Assembly: GCA_946999785.1 (NCBI GenBank)
Contig: CAMQEO010000047.1
Coordinates: 1-8,856 of the forward strand
Direction: 5' to 3'
Length of the DNA stretch: 8,856 nucleotides
DNA from: an uncultured Atopobium sp.
GTDB taxonomy: Bacteria; Actinomycetota; Coriobacteriia; Coriobacteriales; Atopobiaceae
Positions 1-5,310 of the stretch are shown here, piece after piece. Both the position numbers and the translations under genes were made by a program. The first letter of the stretch is position 1. The number at the start of each line of letters is the position of its first letter. The notes under the pieces were generated by a model. That model ran no database searches, was not told the origin of the DNA, and saw nothing but the letters and a program-made list of their open reading frames with translations.

Positions 1-590
1 CGCGCACGCCTTTGTCCTACACGGGTATCGACGCTAACGCCGATTCGGTTAAACTTGTATCGGCTTTGGTTAAAGATAAGGGAACATGCAAGCAAGGCAT
101 GGCTCAAGATACCAAACTCCCCGATAATTATGCTGATGTAGTTGTATGCGAAGCTATGCTCACCATGCAAACACCCGAGAACAAGCGCGCAATTCTTCGT
201 GAAATTCATCGTATTTTAAAGCCAAGCGGAACCTTTGTAAGCCACGAATTAGGTATTACGCCTAACACCATTTCTACCGACGATGAAGCGGACATTCAGC
301 ACGATTTATCTCGTGCAATTCGTGTAAATGTGAAGCCTATAACCCAACGTGAATGGGGTGATTATCTCCAAGAAGCAGGATTTGAACTTACGTGGTCAAA
401 AACCGCTCCTATGGCGTTGCTTGATCCTAGACGCAATCTTGCGGACGAAGGCTTATGCGGCGTTATAAAAATCATAAAAAACGTGCTCACTATTCCAGGT
501 GCTAAACAGCGCGTTTTAGAAATGCGAGCAACGTTTAAGCGCCACGCCAACCACATGTGCGGAATTGCCATGGTTTCACGCGCAAAGTAG
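1..590 (+). CDS. Class I SAM-dependent methyltransferase, 5' truncated by the window edge
   Basis: The frame is open from the first base, so the N-terminus lies outside the window. The TTG at 12 is read as an internal Leu, because the residues around it (PLSYTGIDAN) look like the interior of the Rossmann fold. Visible class I methyltransferase features are the acidic end of strand beta-2 (YTGID, where Asp would bind the SAM ribose), a LPDNYADVVVCEAML segment matching motif II/beta-4, and a post-motif helix and strand, LREIHRILKPSGTFVSHEL, typical of Methyltransf_11/UbiE-type enzymes. The glycine-rich motif I should be just upstream and cannot be checked. About 80 C-terminal residues (REWGDYLQEAGFEL and onward) resemble the usual C-terminal extension. 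The enzyme would transfer a methyl group from SAM to an unknown substrate in the cytosol. It ends at TAG 588-590, 94 bases before a cupin gene on the same strand, so cotranscription is plausible. Confidence 0.85.
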   Translation, partial: RTPLSYTGIDANADSVKLVSALVKDKGTCKQGMAQDTKLPDNYADVVVCEAMLTMQTPENKRAILREIHRILKPSGTFVSHELGITPNTISTDDEADIQHDLSRAIRVNVKPITQREWGDYLQEAGFELTWSKTAPMALLDPRRNLADEGLCGVIKIIKNVLTIPGAKQRVLEMRATFKRHANHMCGIAMVSRAK

Positions 591-654
591 CAGCATCAAG
601 CGCAACGCAAACAAAGCGGCAACACGTGCTGCGTGGCGGCACACGCGCAAAGTA
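577..654 (+). repeat. 13-bp direct repeats flanking a small hairpin, methyltransferase-cupin gap
   Basis: CACGCGCAAAGTA occurs at 577-589, where it encodes the last residues and the stop of the methyltransferase, and again exactly at 642-654 in the intergenic gap, 65 bp later. Just before the second copy, GTGCTGC (626-632) and GCGGCAC (636-642) can form a 7-bp stem with one G-U pair and a 3-nt loop. No T run follows, so this is not an intrinsic terminator. The repeat may be a relic of a local duplication of the gene end. Confidence 0.5.
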
Positions 655-684
655 ACCACACGCCTGACAAAAGAAGGAGACAAT

Positions 685-1020
685 ATGCCAATACAAGACG
701 AACAAACATCGCGTGCGTTCTTGGGAATTGTTAAGAATTTGCCAATCACACGCGAGGGGATTGTGTCAAAAGTTCCATTTGAAACAAAAAATATGCAGGT
801 AAGTGTCTTTTCGGTTGCAAAAGGACAAGAAATATCGGAGCACACATCGCCTAAGGCGGTAATTGTAACGCTTATATCGGGAGTTCTTAACTTTACGGTG
901 GGACAAGCCGTACATCATATGGTTGCAGGCGATTTTATATATCTTGCACCTAACGAACCACATGCGCTTTCTGCGTGCGAAGATAGTCGCGTACAATTGG
1001 TTATGTTCAAAGCACAATAA
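685..1020 (+). CDS. Small cupin-domain protein (111 aa)
   Basis: This is a single-domain beta-barrel protein of the cupin_2 type. The start is ATG 685, because a clear Shine-Dalgarno (GAAGGAGA, 673-680) sits 4 bases before it; an in-frame ATG at 565 would overlap the upstream gene and has no such site. Cupin motif 1 is seen around residues 47-66 (GQEISEHTSPKAV ... ISG) and motif 2 at 82-94 (GDFIYLAPNEPHA). Of the usual metal ligands, His53 and His93 are present. The second His of the HxH pair is replaced by Ser55, and the conserved Glu is not evident, so metal binding may be weak or altered. Small cupins with an 'EHTSP' loop are commonly stress or regulatory proteins of unknown activity. Substrate and function are unknown. 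It is probably cotranscribed with the methyltransferase and is followed by a terminator. Confidence 0.85.
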   Translation: MPIQDEQTSRAFLGIVKNLPITREGIVSKVPFETKNMQVSVFSVAKGQEISEHTSPKAVIVTLISGVLNFTVGQAVHHMVAGDFIYLAPNEPHALSACEDSRVQLVMFKAQ

Positions 1021-1044
1021 AGATTCGCACGCCTTTGCGCATTT

Positions 1045-1083
1045 AAGCCCCTACGCGCTGCCTTGCTTGTGCGTGGGGGCTTT
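1045..1083 (+). terminator. Intrinsic terminator after the cupin gene
   Basis: AAGCCCCTACGC (1045-1056) pairs with GCGTGGGGGCTT (1071-1082) in a 12-bp GC-rich stem with one U-G pair. It can be extended inward by G1057-U1070 and C1058-G1069. The stem runs directly into a short T run (1081-1083, then C). It lies 24 bases after the cupin stop. The T tract is short, as is common in actinobacteria, so the strength is uncertain, but position and stem quality support it. Confidence 0.75.
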
Positions 1084-1265
1084 CTAGCAAACCTGTACGT
1101 TGCCTCGTGTGTGCGTGTACGTGTTTCCAGCAACCGCTGCACGCTCGCGCGCCAAAAAATCCTCACGTGCCTCGTGCAAACCCCACGCACCAACACTTTG
1201 CCATGCTTACGTATACAATGTGTATAAAAATTGTGAAGTATAGATACGCCCGAGTGCGCGGACTT
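1084..1265. other. Gene-free stretch upstream of the str promoter
   Basis: No credible gene is seen here; the open frames lack Shine-Dalgarno sites and have unnatural compositions. The region has several GTGT/CACGTG-type runs. A weak possible promoter is TTGCCA (1198-1203) with TATAAA (1223-1228), but its 19-nt spacer makes it a poor candidate beside the one at 1266-1294. Confidence 0.4.
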
Positions 1266-1294
1266 TTGACAACTGTGTGTATTGGGCGTAAAAT
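1266..1294 (+). promoter_or_regulatory. Near-consensus housekeeping promoter of the str operon
   Basis: TTGACA at 1266-1271 is a perfect -35. TAAAAT at 1289-1294 is a 5/6 match to the -10, with the ideal 17-nt spacer. Transcription would start near 1301, giving a leader of about 200 nt before rpsL. A strong promoter fits a ribosomal-protein operon. Confidence 0.75.
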
Positions 1295-1324
1295 TCTTTC
1301 GCTTATGAACTTCGTGGGTAAATG

Positions 1325-1455
1325 CTGTCTCGTACAAGGTTCCATATGCCCTGTACTACAGTTTTGAACAACCGCCTGTTGTTCCCAAGATTTGCCCTTG
1401 TCATATGTAATTCAACAATCAAAGACGGTGGTGCTGCACAGTCTTTTGATACATA
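1325..1455 (+). promoter_or_regulatory. Structured 5' leader of the rpsL operon (three stem-loops)
   Basis: Three stem-loops can be drawn between the promoter and the rpsL ribosome-binding site. Hairpin 1 is CTGT 1325-1328 with ACAG 1358-1361, then GTACA 1332-1336 with TGTAC 1352-1356, then GG 1338-1339 with CC 1349-1350. Hairpin 2 is GAACAAC 1366-1372 with GTTGTTC 1378-1384, a perfect 7-bp stem with loop CGCCT. Hairpin 3 is ATCAAAGAC 1418-1426 with GTCTTTTGAT 1441-1450 (one bulged T). It has an inner GTG/CAC pairing and an outer helix between 1404-1409 and 1450-1455. An alternative helix, ACAAGG 1334-1339 with CCTTGT 1396-1401, would exclude hairpin 1. No T run follows hairpin 3, so attenuation by termination is not obvious. 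Control by a ribosomal protein or by RNA switching is an inference. Confidence 0.5.
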
Positions 1456-1504
1456 GGTGCTCGCGCGCCGTTATTTCTGTATGTTCTAAGTAAGGAGAAG
1501 AGCT

Positions 1505-1879
1505 TTGCCTACAATCAACCAGCTCGTTCGTCAAGGACGCGTTTCTCAAAAGGCTAAATCCAAAAACGCAGCCCTTCAGCACAATCCACAAAAACGTGGA
1601 GTATGCACACGTGTTTTCACAACTACCCCTAAAAAACCTAACTCGGCACTTCGTAAAGTAGCTCGTGTACGTTTGGTAAACGGTATCGAAGTTACAGCAT
1701 ACATTCCGGGCGAGGGTCACAACCTCCAAGAGCACTCAATTGTTCTTATTCGTGGTGGTCGTGTTCGTGACCTTCCTGGTGTACGTTATAAGATCGTACG
1801 CGGCGCATACGACTGCGCGGCAGTTCAAGATCGTAAAAAAGCTCGTTCCCGTTATGGCGCAAAGCGTCCTAAGGAATAA
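1505..1879 (+). CDS. rpsL: 30S ribosomal protein S12
   Basis: S12 sits at the decoding centre of the small subunit, where it contacts the codon-anticodon helix and sets accuracy. The protein is 124 aa, full family length. The start is TTG 1505, set by AAGGAG (1492-1497) seven bases upstream and by the family N-terminus MPTINQLVRQGR. Conserved segments include KRGVCTRVFTTTPKKPNSAL (residues 30-49, with the streptomycin-determining Lys43), GEGHNLQEHS (69-78) and GGRVRDLPGVRY (84-95, with Asp89, the RimO modification site in bacteria that have it). Residue 88 is Arg (codon CGT 1766-1768), where E. coli and most bacteria have Lys; K88R is a known streptomycin-resistance change. It is the first gene of the operon and is followed by rpsG after 70 bases. 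Codon use is strongly biased to GGT/CGT/GTT, as in highly expressed genes. Confidence 0.98.
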   Translation: MPTINQLVRQGRVSQKAKSKNAALQHNPQKRGVCTRVFTTTPKKPNSALRKVARVRLVNGIEVTAYIPGEGHNLQEHSIVLIRGGRVRDLPGVRYKIVRGAYDCAAVQDRKKARSRYGAKRPKE

Positions 1880-1909
1880 GTTTTAGCTGCTCTTGTATTA
1901 GTTCGTTCA

Positions 1910-1936
1910 AACTTACAATCGCTGTATTGTAAGGTT
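1910..1936 (+). promoter_or_regulatory. Hairpin abutting the rpsG ribosome-binding site
   Basis: CTTACAAT (1912-1919) and ATTGTAAG (1926-1933) form a perfect 8-bp stem with a 6-nt loop (CGCTGT). With G1934 bulged, AA 1910-1911 can also pair with TT 1935-1936. The stem ends right next to the Shine-Dalgarno AAAGGAG (1937-1943). In E. coli, S7 binds the rpsL-rpsG intercistronic RNA and represses its own translation. The position here suggests an analogous site, but the structure is not shown to be homologous. Confidence 0.5.
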
Positions 1937-1949
1937 AAAGGAGATAATT

Positions 1950-2420
1950 ATGCCGCGTCGTTCAGCTGCCGTCCGCAGAGAAGTAATGCCGGACGCTGTT
2001 TACAACAATCGTCTTGTTACGCAATTGATCAATAAAGTTTTGCTCAACGGTAAAAAATCAACCGCCGAGCGCATTGTTTACGGTGCATTTGATTTGGTTA
2101 AACAAACTACCGAACAAGATGCTCTTGCCGTATTCAAAAAAGCTATGGATAACGTACGTCCAACTTTGGAAGTTAAACCTAAGCGTGTTGGTGGTGCTAC
2201 CTACCAAGTTCCTATGGAAGTTAACTCACGCCGTGCTACCACACTTGCTATTCGCTGGTTTGTAACTTTTTCGCGTGCACGTAAAGAAAAAACCATGGCC
2301 GAGCGTCTTGCTCACGAAATCATGGATGCTGCCAATGGTGTAGGAGCTTCCGTTAAAAAGCGTGAAGACCTCTTCAAGATGGCAGAAGCAAACCGTGCCT
2401 TCTCGCACTATCGTTTCTAG
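1950..2420 (+). CDS. rpsG: 30S ribosomal protein S7
   Basis: S7 is a primary binder of the 3' major domain of 16S rRNA. It nucleates assembly of the 30S head and borders the E site. The protein is 156 aa, the usual length. The start ATG 1950 follows AAAGGAG (1937-1943) by six bases. The family signature is clear: PRRSAAVRREVMPDAVYNN at the N-terminus, LINKVLLNGKKSTAERIVYG (residues 26-45), then RPTLEVKPKRVGGATYQVP, and a C-terminus ending in REDLFKMAEANRAFSHYRF. It is the second gene of the str operon, with a hairpin in the 70-base gap before it. It ends in TAG 2418-2420, 34 bases before fusA. Confidence 0.98.
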   Translation: MPRRSAAVRREVMPDAVYNNRLVTQLINKVLLNGKKSTAERIVYGAFDLVKQTTEQDALAVFKKAMDNVRPTLEVKPKRVGGATYQVPMEVNSRRATTLAIRWFVTFSRARKEKTMAERLAHEIMDAANGVGASVKKREDLFKMAEANRAFSHYRF

Positions 2421-2454
2421 ATTATTGTTCAAGTCTTGAGAAAGTAGCACATAG

Positions 2455-4551
2455 ATGGCAAAAGTTAAGTATAAGCTCGAAGATCTTCGTAACATTGGTA
2501 TCATGGCGCATATCGATGCTGGTAAGACCACCACAACCGAGCGTATTCTTTATTACACAGGTAAAACTCACAAAATTGGTGAGGTACACGATGGTGCAGC
2601 AACCATGGACTGGATGGTTCAAGAGCAAGAGCGTGGTGTAACCATTACCTCTGCTGCAACTACCTGTTTTTGGAAAGATCACGTTATTCAAATTATCGAC
2701 ACCCCAGGTCACGTAGACTTTACCGCCGAGGTAGAGCGTTGCTTGCGTGTTCTGGACGGTGCTGTTGCAGTTTTCGACGCTGTAGCAGGTGTTCAACCGC
2801 AATCCGAAACCGTATGGCGCCAAGCTGCTAACTACGGTGTTCCTTGTATTGCATTTATTAACAAATATGACCGTGTTGGTGCAGACTTCTTCCATGCAAT
2901 TGAAACCATGAAAGATCGTTTGGCTGCAAATGCAGTAGCTGCGCAAATTCCTATGGGTGCCGAGTCAAACTTCTGGGGTCTTATCGACCTCGTTACCATG
3001 CAAGCATGGGACTTTAAGGAAGACGCTAAGGGAATGATTTACCCTGAAGTTATGGATGCAATCCCCGACGAATTCAAAGAGGTTGCTCAAGAGCGCCGCG
3101 ATATGCTTTTGGATGCAGCTGCAAACTTCTCTGATGAGCTTATGGAAGCTGTTCTTGAGGAAGCAGACATCGATGTAGACATGTTGAAGGCTGCTATCCG
3201 TAAAGGTGTTCTTTCTGGCGAGCTCAACCCTGTATTTGTTGGTTCTGCATACAAAAACAAGGGTATTCAAGAGCTTTTGGATGCAGTTGTTGATTATCTG
3301 CCTTCACCTTTGGACGTTAAAGAAATCGACGGTAAAGATCTTAAAGGCAATGACTGTGTTCGCCATGCCGATCCAAAAGAGCCTTTCAGCGCCCTTGCAT
3401 TTAAGATCATGACCGACCCCTTTGTTGGTAAGTTAACATATATCCGCGTGTATTCTGGTCAGGCCGAATCGGGTAGCTATGTTTATAACTCCGTAAAGGA
3501 TAATCGCGAGCGCCTTGGTCGTATTTTGGAAATGAACGCTAACGATCGTGTTGATCGTGACGAGTGTTCTGCAGGTGACATTGTTGCATGCGTTGGTCTT
3601 AAAAATACTCAAACTGGTGATACGCTTTGCGACGAGAAAAACGCAATCGTGCTTGAGTCAATCGACTTTGCAGATCCTGTTATCGACGTTGCTGTAGAGC
3701 CTAAATCAAAGGCTGAGCAAGACAAGATGAGCGTTGGTTTGGCAAAGCTTGCCGAAGAAGACCCAACCTTCCAGGTACACACCGATCACGAAACTGGTCA
3801 AACTATTATTGCTGGTATGGGTGAGCTTCACCTTGAAATTATTGTCGACCGTCTGCGCCGTGAGTTCCACGTAGATTGTAACGTTGGTAAACCTCAGGTT
3901 GCTTATCGCGAAACCGCAGGACATGAAGTTAAACATGTTCAGGGTAAATTTGTTCGCCAGTCTGGTGGTCGTGGTCAATACGGTGACGCAATTATTGATG
4001 TTGAGCCTAAAGAGCCAGGATTTGGTTATGAGTTTGTAGACGCAACTGTTGGAGGTTGTATTCCTAAAGAGTACATTCCATCTGTTGATAAGGGTATTCA
4101 AGAGGCTCTTACCTCAGGTGTTATTGCTGGTTATCCTGTTCAAGACCTTAAAGTTACGCTTGTTGAAGGTTCTTACCACGAAGTAGACTCTTCTGAGGCA
4201 GCCTTTAAGATTGCAGGTTCTATGGCAATTAAAGCTGCATTGCAACAGTCTGATCCTGTATTGCTTGAGCCTATTGAGTCTGTTGTGGTCGAAACACCAG
4301 AGCAGTACATGGGTGATGTTATGGGTAACCTTACTGGTCGTCGTGGAAAGATCGAAGGTATGGAAGACCGCGCAAACACCAAGCTTATTCGTGCAAAAGT
4401 ACCTTTAGGTGAGATGTTTGGTTATGCAACCGATCTTCGTTCTCAAACTCAGGGTCGTGCTTCTTATACGATGCAGTTCGATTCATATGAAGCAGTTCCC
4501 AAGAGCATCCGTGAGCAAATTGTTAGCAAAGCCGGCGGAAGCGCAAATTAG
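2455..4551 (+). CDS. fusA: Translation elongation factor G
   Basis: EF-G is the cytosolic GTPase that drives translocation of tRNA and mRNA and, with RRF, recycles ribosomes. The protein is 698 aa, normal for a complete five-domain EF-G. G-domain motifs are the P loop AHIDAGKT (residues 18-25), switch I ERGVTIT (59-65), G3 DTPGHVDF (82-89) and G4 NKYD (136-139). The usual G4 form is NKMD, so the third residue is atypical. Domain IV carries the VRQSGGRGQYGDA loop near its tip, and domain V ends with REQIVSKAGG. ATG 2455 is chosen because MAKVKYKLEDLRNIGIMAHI aligns with family N-termini. The ribosome-binding site is weak (GAGAAAG at 2438-2444), which suggests some coupling to rpsG, 34 bases upstream. 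A tuf gene would commonly follow; here rpsJ does, after 50 bases. Confidence 0.98.
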   Translation: MAKVKYKLEDLRNIGIMAHIDAGKTTTTERILYYTGKTHKIGEVHDGAATMDWMVQEQERGVTITSAATTCFWKDHVIQIIDTPGHVDFTAEVERCLRVLDGAVAVFDAVAGVQPQSETVWRQAANYGVPCIAFINKYDRVGADFFHAIETMKDRLAANAVAAQIPMGAESNFWGLIDLVTMQAWDFKEDAKGMIYPEVMDAIPDEFKEVAQERRDMLLDAAANFSDELMEAVLEEADIDVDMLKAAIRKGVLSGELNPVFVGSAYKNKGIQELLDAVVDYLPSPLDVKEIDGKDLKGNDCVRHADPKEPFSALAFKIMTDPFVGKLTYIRVYSGQAESGSYVYNSVKDNRERLGRILEMNANDRVDRDECSAGDIVACVGLKNTQTGDTLCDEKNAIVLESIDFADPVIDVAVEPKSKAEQDKMSVGLAKLAEEDPTFQVHTDHETGQTIIAGMGELHLEIIVDRLRREFHVDCNVGKPQVAYRETAGHEVKHVQGKFVRQSGGRGQYGDAIIDVEPKEPGFGYEFVDATVGGCIPKEYIPSVDKGIQEALTSGVIAGYPVQDLKVTLVEGSYHEVDSSEAAFKIAGSMAIKAALQQSDPVLLEPIESVVVETPEQYMGDVMGNLTGRRGKIEGMEDRANTKLIRAKVPLGEMFGYATDLRSQTQGRASYTMQFDSYEAVPKSIREQIVSKAGGSAN

Positions 4552-4565
4552 TATTCGTAGCCTAA

Positions 4566-4583
4566 GATAGCGTGTGAGCTATC
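4566..4583 (+). promoter_or_regulatory. Intercistronic hairpin between fusA and rpsJ
   Basis: GATAGC (4566-4571) and GCTATC (4578-4583) form a perfect 6-bp stem with loop GTGTGA. It sits six bases before the rpsJ Shine-Dalgarno (GGAGG, 4590-4594). No T run follows, so it is not a terminator. It could protect or process the mRNA or modulate S10 synthesis; function is unknown. Confidence 0.35.
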
Positions 4584-4601
4584 ATTAATGGAGGTATTGA
4601 A

Positions 4602-4910
4602 GTGTCAAGTCAGAAGATCAGGATTCGCCTCAAGGGCTATGATCACGAGGTAGTTGATCAGTCCTCAAAGCTTATTGTAGACACCGCACAAAAAACGGGT
4701 GCACGTGTTTCAGGTCCTATTCCTTTACCAACCGAGCGCAAACTTTATACCGTTATCCGCTCACCTCACAAGGATAAAGACTCTCGCGAAGAGTTTGAGA
4801 TGCGTACTCACAAACGTTTAATTGATATTCTTGATCCCAGCTCATCTACGGTAGATTCGCTTATGCGTATGGATCTTCCTGCTGGTGTTGATATTGATAT
4901 TAAGCTTTAA
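4602..4910 (+). CDS. rpsJ: 30S ribosomal protein S10 (NusE)
   Basis: S10 is a 30S head protein that also acts as NusE, pairing with NusB in rRNA antitermination and linking RNA polymerase to the ribosome through NusG. The protein is 102 aa, full length for the family. The start GTG 4602 is set by GGAGG (4590-4594) seven bases upstream and by the N-terminus MSSQKIRIRLKGYDHEVVD. The signature GPIPLPTERKLYTVIRSPHK (residues 39-58) and the actinobacterial-style THKRLIDILDP (69-79) are present. It is normally the first gene of the S10-spc operon. Here it is the last gene of the str unit: a strong terminator follows within 50 bases, and the next gene is an amino-acid transporter. rplC and later genes must lie elsewhere. 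Confidence 0.97.
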   Translation: MSSQKIRIRLKGYDHEVVDQSSKLIVDTAQKTGARVSGPIPLPTERKLYTVIRSPHKDKDSREEFEMRTHKRLIDILDPSSSTVDSLMRMDLPAGVDIDIKL

Positions 4911-4940
4911 GGCTAAGGCGCGAGCGTTTTAAGTAACGCG

Positions 4941-4990
4941 TTATATAGCACGTATATAAACCGAGCTCATCCGAGCTCGGTTTTTTTATT
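4941..4990 (+). terminator. Strong intrinsic terminator of the str operon
   Basis: AAACCGAGCTC (4958-4968) pairs perfectly with GAGCTCGGTTT (4973-4983), an 11-bp stem with a 4-nt loop (ATCC). It is followed by an uninterrupted run of seven T (4981-4987). An AT-only inverted repeat, TTATATA (4941-4947) and TATATAA (4953-4959), lies just upstream and may add to the structure. The terminator separates rpsJ from sstT. Confidence 0.92.
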
Positions 4991-4996
4991 TCTTGT

Positions 4997-5125
4997 GCCT
5001 GCGGCTTTGTAACTTGTGGGCTATGGGGCGTTTCTTTGCGACTTGTGGATTTGGCTGCGTGTGCGATCTGCGACTTTAGGGCTTGTTACTTTGGGGTTCT
5101 GGCACTTGCGTCAGCGACTTTTCCC
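4997..5125 (+). repeat. Degenerate short repeats with an ACTT core
   Basis: This stretch between rpsJ and sstT has no credible gene. It carries related words: AACTTGTGGG (5011), GCGACTTGTGG (5038), GCGACTTTAGGG (5070), TTACTTTGGGG (5086), GCACTTGCG (5102) and GCGACTTTTCCC (5114). The ACTT cores are at 5012, 5041, 5073, 5088, 5104 and 5117, that is, at spacings near 15 or 30 bases. It looks like a decayed tandem repeat; no function is evident. Confidence 0.35.
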
Positions 5126-5219
5126 GCTATCTCTGCTGCTCTTTGCATTTTGTATTTTTCTATTCTGTTAACTTTTTTTCTAAAATAAGCTTGTCGAACC
5201 TCTCAAACTCAAGAACTTA

Positions 5220-5225
5220 TATAAT
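5220..5225 (+). promoter_or_regulatory. Candidate -10 element for sstT
   Basis: TATAAT at 5220-5225 matches the -10 consensus perfectly, about 85 bases before the sstT start. No good -35 lies at 16-18 nt; TTGTCG at 5191-5196 is too far (23-nt spacer). Activator dependence is possible. The 5150-5290 stretch is AT-rich, as promoter regions often are. Confidence 0.4.
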
Positions 5226-5310
5226 TTGTAAAACACGTAGAAAATCTTGTAAGAGTGAATACAAAACAATCAGTATAAGATATTCTGCATAATTATCTAA
5301 GGAGGCTCAC

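Noticed and set aside
565..684. Upstream extension of the cupin gene to ATG 565
   Set aside because: It would overlap the methyltransferase end, has no Shine-Dalgarno, and the added 40 residues are Arg/Ala-rich without cupin similarity; ATG 685 has a clear ribosome-binding site.
1107..1367. Open frames on both strands across the rpsL upstream region
   Set aside because: They cover the promoter and structured leader, lack ribosome-binding sites, and have implausible compositions.
5083..5292. Possible 69-aa gene before sstT
   Set aside because: No good ribosome-binding site, translation rich in Ser/Cys/Phe without pattern, and it covers the repeat and promoter region.
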